Positions 10,537 to 23,300 of a DNA stretch of 64,000 bases are shown here, in pieces. The position numbers and the translations under genes are program-made. Each line of letters starts with the position of its first letter. Within the stretch, counting starts at the first letter, position 1. The notes below the pieces were generated by a model. It was not told where the DNA came from, searched no databases, and saw nothing but the letters and a program-made list of their open reading frames with translations. Source of the stretch: Bryopsis sp. KO-2023 (taxonomy: Eukaryota; Chlorophyta; Ulvophyceae; Bryopsidales; Bryopsidaceae); assembly GCA_030272585.1 (NCBI GenBank), contig BSYQ01000003.1, forward strand, positions 4,588,001-4,652,000. The letters run 5' to 3'.

Positions 10537-13500
10537 ATGGGAGATATCGACATCGACGTTCCGAAAGATCTCGACGAGGACTTGAACATCCTCTGGCTGT
10601 TGCTAGGAACGTACCTGGTTTTCTTCATGCAGGTGCGCGCATTGTTGCAGTGGCTGTTGTTTTTTCGCTTTCTTTACTGCAGCATTGCGAAACTTCATCG
10701 TTGTCAGGGACAGACAGTGCTTCCTTGCGAGCTTCTTCTTTCTTCGTGTGAATTGATGTCGTTCATGTCGCGTTACTTTGTATGGTGCAGTGTGGTTTCG
10801 CTTTGCTGGAGGCGGGGATAGTGCGCGCAAAAAACACCAAGAACATCCTGCTAAAGGTGAAACCCTGCGTTTTCTCTGCTTTCGAACAGCATCTTTCCGA
10901 AAGCCACGCAACGAATTGAAAAACTGAATTGAACAGATTAACCGGTGAGAACGTGAGTTGTGAGTTGCTGCCAGCGCGCTCGTGGTTTTGAAGGCGTTTA
11001 GAAACACATTTTTTGCAGAACGTTCTTGATGCATGCGTGAGTACGATTATTTGGTGGTCGGTTGGGTACAGCTTCGCTTTCGGAGAGCGGGGAGCGGCCA
11101 GCAACGGTTTCATTGGAGGCACGGTGAGGAAAAAAGCGATTCCCAACCGACAAAAACGCTGTCGCATAACGTCATGCGCTGCGAAAATCGTCGAACTGCC
11201 ATGTGGATTGCCAGTACTTTGGCAGCCTCGAAAACTGCAACAGCGCATCGAAAGGAGCAACAGAAATTAAAATGGATGTGCATGCATGGATGCATGCATG
11301 AGTGATGATGCATTCACCTGTTGCTGGCCGGATCGATATATTTTCCTTGCAAACAACAAAACTGAAAGAAAAAAAAATGTACTTCCACAGTACAGATAAC
11401 TGTAGCAGCACCGTAGTCCCTGATCCCCCATGAAACAAGAACAAGAAAAAAACCCCGTCCCATTTTGGGAAAAAAAAGTAAAAAATCAAAAGGGAATCGA
11501 ATTTGTTGCTGTGATGAAGCAACCCATCCTTCAACACTCAAGGTGCTAAGAAATCGATTCTTCTTTCGGGCAGAATTTTTTCATGTCGAATGCCAGTGAC
11601 ACGAATCAAAAGCAGTTCTTCGCTCATTGGATATTTCAATGGGCGTTTGCGGCGACCTCCGGCACCATCGTCTCGGGGGCTGTGGCAGAACGCTGCCAAT
11701 TTCGAGCGTACCTGATTTACACCATGGCCATCACTGGGTTCATCTACCCGGTGGTGGTGCACTGGGTGTGGTCAGGGGAGGGCTGGCTGTCGCCGTTCAG
11801 AACTGAAGAAGGATATGGGTTTTTTCATGACGTCCCTGAAAACCTGGAGCGCATGCCCTCATTGAAAAAGTCGATCGGGCTGATCGATTTTGCTGGATCC
11901 GGAGTTGTGCATATGACTGGGGGGAGTGCGGCGCTCGTGGCAGCTTCACTTTTGGGGCCTCGGGTTGGCAGGTGGAGGATCAAAAATTTGAAAATCGAAA
12001 ATTTGTGCTAATTCAAGGAGTTCTCGATGTTATATATTGAAATTGTCATTTGCCTGGAATTTTAAAAGGATGATTGGATTCAGACAGTGCGTCGTTTTTT
12101 GTCAAATATGTGTCGGTTGAACGAACGAAAAGGCCATCATCCAATGCACATGTTCTCCAGAAGCATCGTTGTTTTTGAAACGTCACTGGACGCTCAACCC
12201 TCGAACGAAAACAAACTTGGTCAAAAAACAAACGGCATGTGCGGTGGGTTTTACCATTCTGGAAAAAAAACAGTTGCAGCAAATCGCTCATCATCAGGGT
12301 TTCATCTCGTCAGGTTCGATGCCAGCGGAGTGAAAGAGTTTCCTCAGAATTCTGTGGCGTTGGCCACCCTCGGAACATTCATCCTTTGGTTTGGATGGTA
12401 CGGGTTCAACCCGGTGTCTACCATGTGCATGCGTGGATGCATGCATGTTGCATCCAAAACTGCTGTGAACACAACTCTATCCGCGGCTGCAGGCGGCATC
12501 GCGGTTGTGCTGGTCCATGCGCTTTCGGGAAACCCTGCAGACGTGTCACCTGTGCTGAACGGTAGGTGGCTCAGGTTGGATGGAATCTCCTCCCACTTCA
12601 CAACAGTGCTCATTTTTTATTTTTTATTTCATTTTTGAAGAAGGGGTGGGAGTGGGGTTTGGAGGGGGACTATCTGCATGCTCAAGGGAAAGAGTTTTTG
12701 AAGAAAAAGGAAAAACTGAAAGACGTTTCCCAGACCGCCATTTTTTTTTTCTTCGAAAAAAGTTCTTTCTAAATGTGTTCATTACCGATCAACGATGTAT
12801 CCGGTTTTTTTTCTGAATGATCGTGGTGTTTTTGGTTCTTTTTCTTCAAGTAGAACGATGTTCGTTCTGACAAATTTCTTACTTTTATCTTTGGCGGGGC
12901 CTTGCTTGCAGGAATTCTGGCTGGGTTGGTCTCTATCACAGCATCCTGTGCTGTTGTTGAACCGTACGGAGCTGTGATTATCGGCTTGCTCGGTGGCATC
13001 ATCTACTATTTCTCTACGGGGCTCCTGAAAAGGATGAGAATCGACGACCCGCTGGATGCTTCCCCAATTCATTTGTTCTGCGGTGCTTGGGGGGTGTTTG
13101 CCGCCGGACTGTTTGCCACCCCACAAAACCTCAGAAATGCATATGGAAGTAAGGATGGCGAAAATCAGCAGTAGAGTTTTTTTCTTTTCCTTTTTTGTAT
13201 TCTGAAGGGAATATCGGAGAGCAAGAATATATCCACAGGCAGCGGCATCATATTTTTTCAAAGTTTCTTTTTTAAACACTTGCCGTGTGGATTTTTTTCT
13301 TTTCTTTTCAAATTTGGGTCTTTTGACATTTTTTTTCTCCAGCATTTGGTTCTTTGAAATAAAACAAAATGGGGGAAAAGGAAAAAAAAAAGAAATATCC
13401 ACGAAAGAAAAATGGCTAAGAACGAAGTGCTATTTTGTAGGTGACACGGATGCAGGGCTGTTCTATGGGGGTAACGGGGCTCAGCTGGGTGTTCAGATAT

Positions 13501-13685
13501 TGGGGATGACGGTCATCAGCATGTGGTCGATGTTTCTGAGTTTCATTTTGTTTTTCTCCCTGAAAGTAACCGGCTGGCTCCGGGTTCCCAAAGAGGAGGA
13601 AATCGTGGGTCTCGACATTTCCCATCATGGAGGATCTGCCTACGATTATGACGATCCGAAACGTACCAACACTCCAGGCCCTTAA
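10537..13685 (+). CDS. AMT1: Ammonium transporter, AMT1 class
   Basis: Seven exons (10537-10632, 10791-10856, 11019-11123, 11574-11971, 12314-12561, 12912-13148, 13441-13685) join in phase to about 464 residues. The order of segments follows plant AMT1: [18 protein letters not shown], a [11 protein letters not shown] helix, [25 protein letters not shown] with the first pore His (about residue 200), [21 protein letters not shown], the VEP and [17 protein letters not shown] region with the second pore His (about residue 360), and a C-terminal [14 protein letters not shown] signature known as the regulatory tail in AMT1 trimers. The tail's Thr before the conserved Gly-rich stretch, phosphorylated in plants, is not clearly present. 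The loop after GFNP is short and contains a Met/Cys/His-rich stretch ([12 protein letters not shown]) encoded by an ATGCATG repeat. The protein would import ammonium across the plasma membrane. An in-frame upstream ATG at 10477 would add 20 residues. Confidence 0.95.
11276..11300 (+). repeat. 25-bp ATGCATG-rich repeat, intronic copy
   Basis: It lies in the third intron of AMT1. It matches the sequence at 12423-12447 in 24 of 25 positions and is built from overlapping ATGCATG palindromes. Confidence 0.8.
12423..12447 (+). repeat. 25-bp ATGCATG-rich repeat, coding copy
   Basis: This is the second copy of the repeat at 11276-11300, with one mismatch. It lies inside the fifth exon of AMT1 and encodes most of a Met/Cys/His-rich loop between two conserved transporter segments. 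Confidence 0.8.
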
Positions 13686-16600
13686 CTCATGCCCTTTTAC
13701 CCCCCCCTTTTACACGGCAATGTTTTCATTTGCCCCGAACATTTATATCCTATTTTTTTCCCTCTTTTTTTGGATGGTTTTAGCCCAAAAAAGAAAAGGA
13801 AACAGAAAAAAAAAAACGAAAAAAAAACCCAGTGATTCTGATGTGATGATGTTTTTGTTTGCTCAGGGTTTTTTTTTATGCTCTTTTTTTTTCTTCCCTT
13901 GTTTCTGTTGTCGGTCACTTGGAAGGGTTATTATTCGTGAACTCAAAAAAAAAAAAAAAGAGAAAAAAAAATGGATGAAGTGTGAGTTTTGCACACTCGC
14001 GTTATATACGTGTTATATGAAAATTCTGTGGGTTTTTTTGGGGAGGTGGGGTTGACGCTCCGAGTTACATTTCGAGTGCATGCATAAAAGATATATATGC
14101 ACATGGATGTATACATTTGTTCAGTGAATGTCGAGGAGCTGCGAGTGGGTGTGTGTGGGGGGGGGGATGTCTGGAATTCGACCGCTGGAAATGGAAAGGG
14201 ATGACTTTTGTCTTTTTTTTTGTTTCAATGTTTCGTCTATGGTATTTGACGCTGGTTTTTGAATTTAGTTTTTGAAAGTGATAACAAAAAAAATCTTCGT
14301 CTGTGAACGGAAAGAGCATAAAAAAAAGATGTTGGAAAAAAATTAAAAAAAGAAGAGGGGACTTGAGGGAAGAAAAAGAAAAGATTTAAAAAAACAGAAG
14401 ATTAAAAAAAAAGAAAAATGGTGCAGAGAAGGATGACTGGTTTTTTCATGAAGAACAAGGGGCGAAACTTTTTTGACCTGGAAATATTTATAAAAAGAAA
14501 TTCGGATTCTTTTTTTTAATGTTCGGGTCTTTTTTTGGGGGGTATTTTCGAATTAAAAAAAGAAGAGCAGGAAAAGAAAAAGAAGGGAAAAAAAATGAAT
14601 CGTAGCTGTTTCACGAAAAGATGCAAGAGAAGGAGGGGGGGGGGAATGGAGGAGAGTGAAAAAAAGAAAAAGAAGATGGAGAAAGAAAGAAAAAAATACG
14701 ACCTGGTACCTTTGGAATGGAAGTTTTTAATGTTGTTCAAGTGTGAGGGGTATGAGCTTAGTCTCCTAGATAGGGGAAAAAAAAGAAAAAGATCTACGAG
14801 AGAAAGGAAAAAATAGTTTTAAAGAAAGGTGTCATTTGTCTGGGGGATTTTTTTTTTCTTCTTCTGATTGTATAATTGAAAGGAAGAAAGAAAAGGGTGC
14901 TGAGATGTATGTGGAAATTAATCCACAGCTTGGCGTTACCTTTTTTGTTTATGTTACAGTTGGAGGTTTTTCGTGTGTCTTGCACTGACGCTGTTTTTAA
15001 TTTACACGTGAGGGTTCTGGCAGTCTGACATTCGAGGATCGCTCGAGGAAAAAAAAAAAATCCCAAAAGGAAATTGTTTTTACACAGCAAATTATAAGAG
15101 AAAAAAAAAATGTGGTCAGACTTGAAATGGAAGAAGAAAAAAAGAAGAAGAAGAAGAAAAGAGTGAGAAGAGATAGGGAGTGTGATGAGAAAAAAAAAGA
15201 AGAAAAAAAAAATATAGTGTGACCCCGAGAATTAGTCGATTTAATCTCTGAAGGAAAAAAGAGATACGTATACACTACAAAAAGCGATGTTTGCTGAGCA
15301 AGCATTGATCTAGCTGTCGAAGAAATACTGTCTTTTTAAGAGGGGGGGGGATGAGATGTTGGTAGTGGAGGTTATAGAATCAAATGCATGGGATTTGTGA
15401 TGGTTATTTAACAGGGTTTTATAGAACATTCCAAGGGTTAGCTCGTGGGTGGCATGAGGCCGACTGATAGCGATTAGTCAACCTTGGGATTTGTTGCAGT
15501 GGCCGGTCTGACTGTCTTATTCGGTCTGTTGTTTTATCAATTTTGTTGCTTTTCTGACTCTTTTTTTTTTGCTTTATTTGTGAGAGAGAGAGTATATGAC
15601 ACTAGATGTCATTGTCAGTGTTTGAAAAACGAAACAGAGACAAAGAGTCGTATTGTAGAAAATGCTGGCGAATCTTGGATCCGGAGAGAAGTGGATTTTC
15701 TTTTCTTTTTTTTTTTTCTTCGAGGGGTTTGTGAAGTGTATTTTGGAAAATCGTCTGACATACGTTCAAGAGATCAGGACCTGTGCTGTGAGTTTTCACG
15801 ATGGCTGAAATAATAAAAAAAAAATGAAACTAACAAAAAAATACAGAAACTGAGAGAGAGAAGGCAAAGAAAAGAAAGAAAGAAACCACTCCAACAAGAA
15901 TGTGGTGGTTGGGTCTCTCGGATGTACCGGTTTCTGGTCTCGTGTTCTTTCGATTTTTTTTTTTTTTAACGGAACGTAGCAAGAAAGGAAGGAAAAAAAA
16001 AAGAAAGTTCGCCCTCTACTGTTAGATTCTGTATGTTTCGCTGGTTTGTGGTGGAAAAGAAGAAAAAAAAACTGTTTAAGAAAAAAAAATATGTAGTGCT
16101 TATATGTTTCTTTTTTGAGTTTTTTTTATTCCTGGTGCTGGACAAGATGCAAATTGTTGAATTAAAAAAAGAAAAAAAATGTCGGAAACAAAAAGGAAAA
16201 CAAGAAAAAAGACATAATTACTTTTTTTTTTTTTGAAAAGTGAATATAGAAAAAAAAGGAAGAACAAGAAATGGGTCGTAGTAATGAAATCAAGAAATCT
16301 TTAAAAACAAAACGAAACAAAAAAACAAAACAAAAAGACTGAAAAAAAAGTAATGGGTTGATATGTGTAATTGGTGTTGAGAAATATGGTGTTGGTGGTG
16401 CCAAAATATAGAGACAAGACGTTGGTTTTTTTTCCCCTTATTACTTCTTTTTTTTTTTACCTTTTTTTATTTTTTTGCAAGTGTCCTAGAAAACAATAGA
16501 AGTGAGATTCGGCTTTTTTTTTTTTTTTTGGTGGGGTTGAGGGGTGAGCATGCTTTTGTTCTATTCTAACTCCCCGTTTTGATGATATTTCACACTGCAA

Positions 16601-18191
16601 ATATTTATGGCCAATCTTTTTTCTTTTTCTTTTTTTCCCTCCAATTCCAAAGCCTCTTCTTGGATCGACTTTCTCCCTGACAAGTTCTTTTTTTCCTGAC
16701 CATGAATACCCCCTTCCCTTCCCAGCAAGAAACTCAAACAAAATGGAAAAAAAGTGGGGTTTGAACCAATAGCTCAATGTTGGGATGAAGGAAAAGGGGG
16801 CGATCGTGGAACTTCATGCATCAAATTTTCTTTCTTTTTTTTTTTTTGCCTGTTTTTTTTTTCTTTTCCCTTTTTTTTCTTTTGGTCTCTTCTCAGCAAG
16901 CAAACAAGTATATGGATGATTTCTGGTGGACTCTGTAGATATTGTCAAACCACATTTCTACTGAACCAGAAAAAACCAAAAAAAAACGTGGTTGGAAATT
17001 TGGGTATCAATGGTTATATTTCCTGCCGGAAATTCTTAAATCCTGCAAGGGAGAACAAGACAAAAGACGTTCCGAATCGTACCATTAACCATACGAATAA
17101 GTTGGGGAAATGTTAAAGGGGGGGGGGGGGGGGAGAAAGGAGTTGAAGCAAATGAAAGAGAGAGAGAAAGGGATGGGTGGGTGGTGGATTTATTTAAAAA
17201 AAAAAAGACTTAGCAAAATATTAACGAATAAAGGGTTTGATCAACAAAGGGTTTGATCGAATTGGGTTCTTTCGTGGACCTTCCATTTTTTTGTGGGTTT
17301 CTTTTCTTGTTGTTTTTGTTTTTGTCAAAGGTTACCCTTCTGGATTTTCCTTCCTCCCAAGGGGAAATGAGTCATATTGATTTTCATAGAAAATATAAGA
17401 ACATAGTTCAGGTGCCATCCGTTAGCTTAAAATAACTGTATTTAGATAAATGTTTAAATGTGTGCCTGACATTTGAAGTGATGTTAGTTTTGGGGATTGG
17501 TTCTGCAACGTTACAATAGAAAGGACTGGCTGTATTTCTGGAGAAAAACACACTAAAAAAAATCAGAAAAAAAAATGCAAGGATGTGTGTTGCTGTGACT
17601 TTCTGGCAAAAAAATAAAAAAAGGGATAGAGCAAACAAAAAGCCGGTTGCTGAGTTTCAGATCACATGTGGGGGAAAGAATTTTCTGTGGGTTTTTTTTT
17701 TGCCTAGCAGTCACGGCGAAAATAAGTTTTTCGTAGGAATGGGTCTTGAAAAGATTTTGCTGGCTTTTTTGATATCCAAAAAATGAGAAAAACGGTAGGA
17801 CATGTGCCCAGAAAAATGTGACAAGTGGAAGATGGGGTTCACAGAAAAGTGTGATTTGCTTAATTTTATGATGACATTTCCTGATCTGCTTCGATGTGAT
17901 CACTACGCTGTTGAGGGGTCGCATCATGGATATGTGTGAGGAAGAGTCTTAAAAAGGTCTTGTAAATTTTATTTTTTTTCTTTCAAAAGTTTGTTTGGAT
18001 GAGTGATTGTGCTGCGATTTTTTCACATTCATGCATTTCCTTCTGGTGCTTCGATCAGAATCATATCCGATCCACCACAAAATTGATTGAGCGAATTGGA
18101 AATGGTCATTTCATCACAGAAATGAACGGTCGATTAGAAAAACAAGAAGAAGAGCCCCAACCCCTCATCAATCTACAGAACAGGTTTTGGC
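13686..18191. other. 4.5-kb convergent gene-free region, homopolymer-rich
   Basis: This lies between the 3' ends of AMT1 and the TlyA gene. It is dominated by A-, T- and purine-rich runs with a G16 run at 17118-17133. Frames found here translate to Lys- or Phe-rich strings that simply reflect the homopolymers. One frame at 15484-15813 starts with a hydrophobic helix but continues into poly-Phe and is not convincing. No exon, tRNA or transposon end is recognised. It must hold the 3' UTRs of both flanking genes. Confidence 0.5.
17118..17133 (+). repeat. Poly-G run (16)
   Basis: An uninterrupted run of 16 G in the convergent gene-free region, followed by a GA-rich stretch. Confidence 0.9.
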
Positions 18192-20242
18192 CTAGCTGCT
18201 GGCATCATTGAAATATGCTAAGAATTCTGTGTTTTTCGCGAGGGCTCCCTGCGACGCACAAGAACAATGAACTGAATGATTGCATCAATTGAAGGAAGGA
18301 CAGTCAGAGAAAACAATGATTGGAACATCGATGCACACACCTTGATTGGAGATTCGATGTATCCAACACAACGCATACCACGTTCTTGAACGCCTGCACA
18401 AATCCACAAACCAAATCCAAAACTCAGATGCAACATTTGATTATCATCAGAGTCAGGTTTCCAATTTTTGGTTTTCACGAAGAAGGGGCGGAATTGCAGC
18501 TCATGTACCTGATACGATTTTATCGATTACTTCCATGTGGACCTTTGCATCAGTTACAACACCCCCATCTTCCACCTGATCCTTTCTGCATTCGAACTGG
18601 GGTTTAATCAATACGACGAGCTCTCCTTGCGGTTGCAACACCGAGAAAACTGTGGGGAGAACCTGCCAACCAAAATCCCATTCCTATTTAGAAGAAAAGA
18701 AAACACCCTCCAGCTGATACAAAACTGCAGTTCAGAGGCCACCTTGAGAACAGATATGAACGATACATCCAAGGTGACTATGTCGATCGGCCGGTCGAAG
18801 ACATCAGGATCGACTTGTCTGATGTTGGTTCGTTCCAGTAAAACCACCCGGGGGTCCTGCCGGATGCTGTAGGCGACATCCCCATAGCCCACATCCACAC
18901 CATACACCTGCAGCAAGGATTTTCACGAGTAAAACGGATCGCTTTTTTCCCTAACGAAAAAAACAACCAAGGAAAAAGGCAATGCCAACACCACCACAGG
19001 GTGTGTTCTAGGTTAAGGAAATTCTGTCGAGCAGCTCATGATGTGTTTTTCGGGGGGGGGGGAGGGAATCCTTTACTGCGTTTCAAAAATGATAATAATT
19101 CGATAAACAGTACTGAACCCTAGGGGCAGATATTTTTGATAACTGTTTTTTCTGAAGGGGATTGATTCGGGGACACAGTGGGGAAATTAGCATTACCCGA
19201 GACGCCCCTCTTTGCAGCAAGCAGTCTGTGAATCCACCGGTTGATATGCCGCAATCCAAAGCGCATTTTCCTTCGACAGAAATGTTGAAATGATCCAGAG
19301 CACCCTCCAGCTTCAACCCAGCCCGAGAAACGAATTTTGAAAATTTTGCCAGCAGCTCGACTGCCATCGAAACAAAATACGTTCATGAGTTCATGTGCAT
19401 ATCCCTTTTCCTGCAAAACTTTTTGTACTTACATATATATGTCGCATTTTTTTTCACTGAACCATTACCAGACAAAAACCCATCAACAGAGCCTTTGTTT
19501 CGCTTTTTTGATTTTCCATGTTACCCTCCGAATCGCTCGGCACCTGTTCTCCAGTCTTGTCTATTTTGTGGCCATTGACTATCACTTTCCCTTGCAGAAT
19601 GTACGATTGCAACGCTTTCAGTGTTTGGTCAGGATATTGCTCCTTCAACAAGTTATCCAGACGCATCCGTCGTCTCTTTTTCTTCTGTATATCATTACAC
19701 ACAAATTATTGAGAAATCCTGTGTCAGTCATAGCAAGTCTCCCAGCATTTTCCAGATATCACAATTTTCATTTCATTGCTGCGGAAGTCGCCCCCCAAAA
19801 AAGAAGTGCCCCCAGCACGTATAAAAACAGAAAGAATGGGGTACACCGCTGCAAAGAGATTTGATTTGCATGCAAGAAGAAACTTTCTACAAAGAATAAG
19901 AAAAAAGTACTAACCAGCGATTTTCTGTACAACCATGCAACACCACCTCATGACTCGAAGAATTGGATCGATTCGAATCCAGTTGATTTCCACCATGAGA
20001 AGCGGCCACTGCAAATCCATCCAGAAGATTCATTTGAATTCCATTACTTCCGTCAGACATCCACAGGAAAACATTCTGTGTTGTTTTCTCCCAACCCAAA
20101 CATCAACAAGAACAGATCTCATTTGCTTCAAAGGCACACCAGCTTGATCTGACGAGAGGCCCGAGCGACATCGAAAGGCGGCGCCCAGTCGATCCACCGG
20201 TGCACGACCAATCCACCCCCCTCTCACGCCAAATCGAAACAT
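18192..20242 (-). CDS. TlyA/hemolysin A-type rRNA 2'-O-methyltransferase, organellar
   Basis: Nine exons (20242-20140, 20008-19911, 19684-19525, 19360-19197, 18907-18743, 18662-18576, 18542-18509, 18393-18341, 18248-18192) join in phase to about 306 residues. After a basic, acid-poor presequence ([15 protein letters not shown]...) and a low-complexity linker comes an S4 RNA-binding domain ([20 protein letters not shown], residues about 74-120). An FtsJ-like Rossmann domain follows with [15 protein letters not shown], the SAM loop [30 protein letters not shown] and LIKPQFE. These supply the K-D-K-E type catalytic residues; the protein ends with the family SPIKG...NTEFLAYF. Bacterial TlyA methylates ribose in 16S and 23S rRNA. 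Here the presequence suggests mitochondrion or plastid. The old name hemolysin A reflects a bacterial observation, not a toxin function here. The exon 2-3 junction is the least certain. Confidence 0.9.
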
Positions 20243-20396
20243 GCCTGAATCCCTTCTTTCCGCACCAACATCACTGTTCGATTTTTCTGGAACATCGCTG
20301 CAGACAGTGAATGGATGTCACATGTACAGATCAAGAAATCGTAGCTTAAAAAACTCGATAGGCCTTCCCATCCAGTCCACCCCCAGCATCTTGGTT
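20243..20396. promoter_or_regulatory. 154-bp divergent promoter between TlyA and RAP genes
   Basis: The two start codons face away from each other only 154 bp apart, so both 5' UTRs and core promoters must share this stretch. No TATA box is apparent. Both products carry predicted organelle presequences. Confidence 0.65.
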
Positions 20397-23300
20397 ATGC
20401 TTCCTGCACGCGTTTTCCTCCGGCGAACCATTCAAGACGTCGGCTCCAGGGCGAGCTGCCTATGTGGGATTTCTACTTCTTGTGGAACGGCCACATTGCT
20501 GGGCAGTGATGGAGGCTCGAATTCAATGGCCGTGGATTCATCACAGAACTCAGCGAACATGTGGCATTTCTTGGTAAGGCCTCTTTTATCATTCAAATAA
20601 AATGAGCCCCACTGGCTGATTCCAGCATATTTCACAGTGAAAACTTGGTCAGTCAAAAACTGTGGGCATTGGGGAGGCCCCCTCCCAAACATGGAGGAGA
20701 TCTCAGTCAATTTCATTCTCAATGTGACACTAGAAAGTGGGATAGGCAAATGCAAATAGTAAAAACTGGCGATTTTGTTTGCAGGGATCTCCAAACAGCA
20801 CATGTCGGCAATTCTCAGCAATGGTTGACATGCGGATGGAGGAAAGAGACAAGGAAAGAGGCACCCAAGAAGTGAGTGCATTGACCCCGACATTCGATGG
20901 TTGTGAATGCTTTCCTTGAACAAAAACCCGACCTTATTTCATAAAAAAAAATTCCGGGGGGAAAAACTGAGTTATCTAATGATGTTTGAATTCTATTTTT
21001 AATTTCTTATTATTGTGGGGTGAGGTGTGGAATGAAGCAAGAAACCATCAGTTGAAATTTGAAATGATTTCCAGTAGAAGTGATCTGGGGATGATTTTTG
21101 GACCTGTGGCGCATTGCAGGTGTCCAAGATGAGTGGGGAGGACTTAGACAGTTTGGTTTCATCCTTTGCCGATCGAATCGACGCATCCAAGCCTACCCAG
21201 CATGATGTGTCGAAGTTCCTGGCCGCATGCAAGCAAACCCTGGAAGAATCCAAAAGATTGAATGGTTCGAATCTCGCCCACATGTTGCATGAAATCGCGA
21301 ATGTGGCCAAACTGAGCGATGAAGCAAAGGTCAGTTCAGTCTCTGTTCTGTCTCTGGAATTCTTTGCCGGTCGTTTGATAATCGACAGTCGTCGTTTCGA
21401 AAGAATTAAAAAAAAAAAAAGGAACGTAAAGGCAAAATGGAAACCTAAAACGGTGGGTGGCATGGGCTGCCAAAAATTCACCAGAGTTTCGGGTGCTGTG
21501 TGCATGTCAGGAGTGGGTCAGACATGAGGACGACACCCTGTGGGAAATCTTGAACTCCAAAGTGATCGCTTTGACTCACAGGTTTGAGCCTCCAGACACC
21601 ATCCGGCTGCTCAAATCTTACATCGAGATCGGCGGCCGTGTGATCAAGGGGCCCGACAAATCGACCTTGGCTCAAGGCCTGTGTGAAGTCGCTCTGAAGC
21701 ATCCCAAAGGGTTCGATGCAGGGGAAATGTCCGTCGCATTAAAATCGCTCGCTACAATCGCACCTTGGGAGGACAAAGTGGTGGTCAAAAGAGTGACGCA
21801 GATCGCTGAGAGTGTGGCCCTGAAAATGGATCAATTCAAAATCGAGGAACTGGTGAGCCGGCAGCCGGCAGTGTGTCATTTTGATATCTGCTGTCGGATC
21901 CTGGTGGAAAACACCGCTGCATTGAATTTATGCTAGTTGTTTTTGCTTTCCGTCCAACTGGTAAAGAAGTAACCTCCAGATGTTTTTTTTTGTTTTGGGG
22001 TGTGAACATCTACCCAGATCGATGTTGGGTGGGCTGTCAGCAAATTCTACATTCCAAACAGACGGCAGATGGCTACACTCATCGCCAACAGATCTCGAAA
22101 GTCTGACCTGGAGAATGTGAAGCCTGCCAACATGTGCAAATTGTTGTCTGTCCTGGGGGCTCTGGGCTTGGACGATCAACATGGAATCATAAAGGATGTT
22201 CTGCTGATCCTTGAAGAGAAAATCAGTGATGTCCAGGAGGGGGCCGACTTGGTTGCACTTTTCTCTGGTCTAGCAAAGCTCCAGGTGTGTGGGGGGGGGG
22301 GTAATGAAGGTTGGCAAGAACAGAGATCCAATAGGTTGAAATCTAGCCTTGAACCCCGCCTTCATGTGGATGTGAGTAAGGGGTTGCATGTGCATGGAAT
22401 TTGATCGATCGATCTACGTTTGCAGGTTGATGGGGTTGAGGAAATGATTGAAAGCGTCCTGGCAGAGCTGGAAATTCGATTAGAAGATCTCGAACCTAAG
22501 CAGGTAGGGAGCGTCACACTGTTCAACACCAACATATACTTAAATCCAGGAGACGAATATACCCTTTAACACCCCAATCACTCGAGAGTTTGATGTCTGA
22601 CTGGTGATCTGAAGACTGGTTGGTGGCTGTGCAGATCGGACATCTAGCAAAATGCTTAGCGAAGGTCAGGATGGAACCTCAAGATAAGATGGACACACTG
22701 GGGGTAATTTCAGTGGAGCTGGACTCCAGATGCGAAGCATTCCAGCCCATTGTACTCATCGAAGTTCTGGAGTCCTTTTTAAAATCAAAATTCTATCCTG
22801 GGGAAAGAACCCTGCAGTCCGTAGTGGAGTTCGCCGACAACAGAGCTGATGAGCTGTCGGGTGGAAATATTGCGAAGCTTGTCAATGCGTTGGCCGAATT
22901 CAATGCTTTGGAGGGCAGTCTGAAATTCTTTGACAAGGTGAAAACTCGAGTGCTGGAGGGGAATATGTATTTGACCCCATCGGAGGCTTCTCTCTTGGCT
23001 TGGGCGTTTGCGATGTCCAATCGGTTGGATGCCGATCTATTTGGCTGGGTTGCTAGGTGTGTGGAGGAACAGCCGGAGACTAAGCACACCCAGGAAATGA
23101 AGGTAATTGCAGAAGTCAGGTTTTCTTGAATGTTAGGAAAGAAAAAACCAGAAGGTGAAGGTGGTGGGGACCAGAACGAAAAGATATTGAAGACGGGATA
23201 CATATCGATATTTGCTTTGAAAAATTAAACTGAGTTGAATTGGGGTATATTGGAAACAGAAGAGATCAAAGACGAATATTGAGATGTAAACATTCATTGA

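Noticed and set aside
14535-14816. Lys/Glu-rich frames suggesting a coiled coil
   Set aside because: They arise from A/G homopolymers in the gene-free region; both strands show the same bias.
15484-15813. 109-codon plus-strand frame with an N-terminal hydrophobic stretch
   Set aside because: It runs into poly-Phe from a T-run and lacks any domain or splice context; it is compositional.
20432-20923. 163-codon minus-strand frame opposite the RAP gene start
   Set aside because: It overlaps the first exon of the RAP gene, which has a strong donor, an organelle presequence and an in-phase join to the next exon. The minus frame has no recognisable domain.
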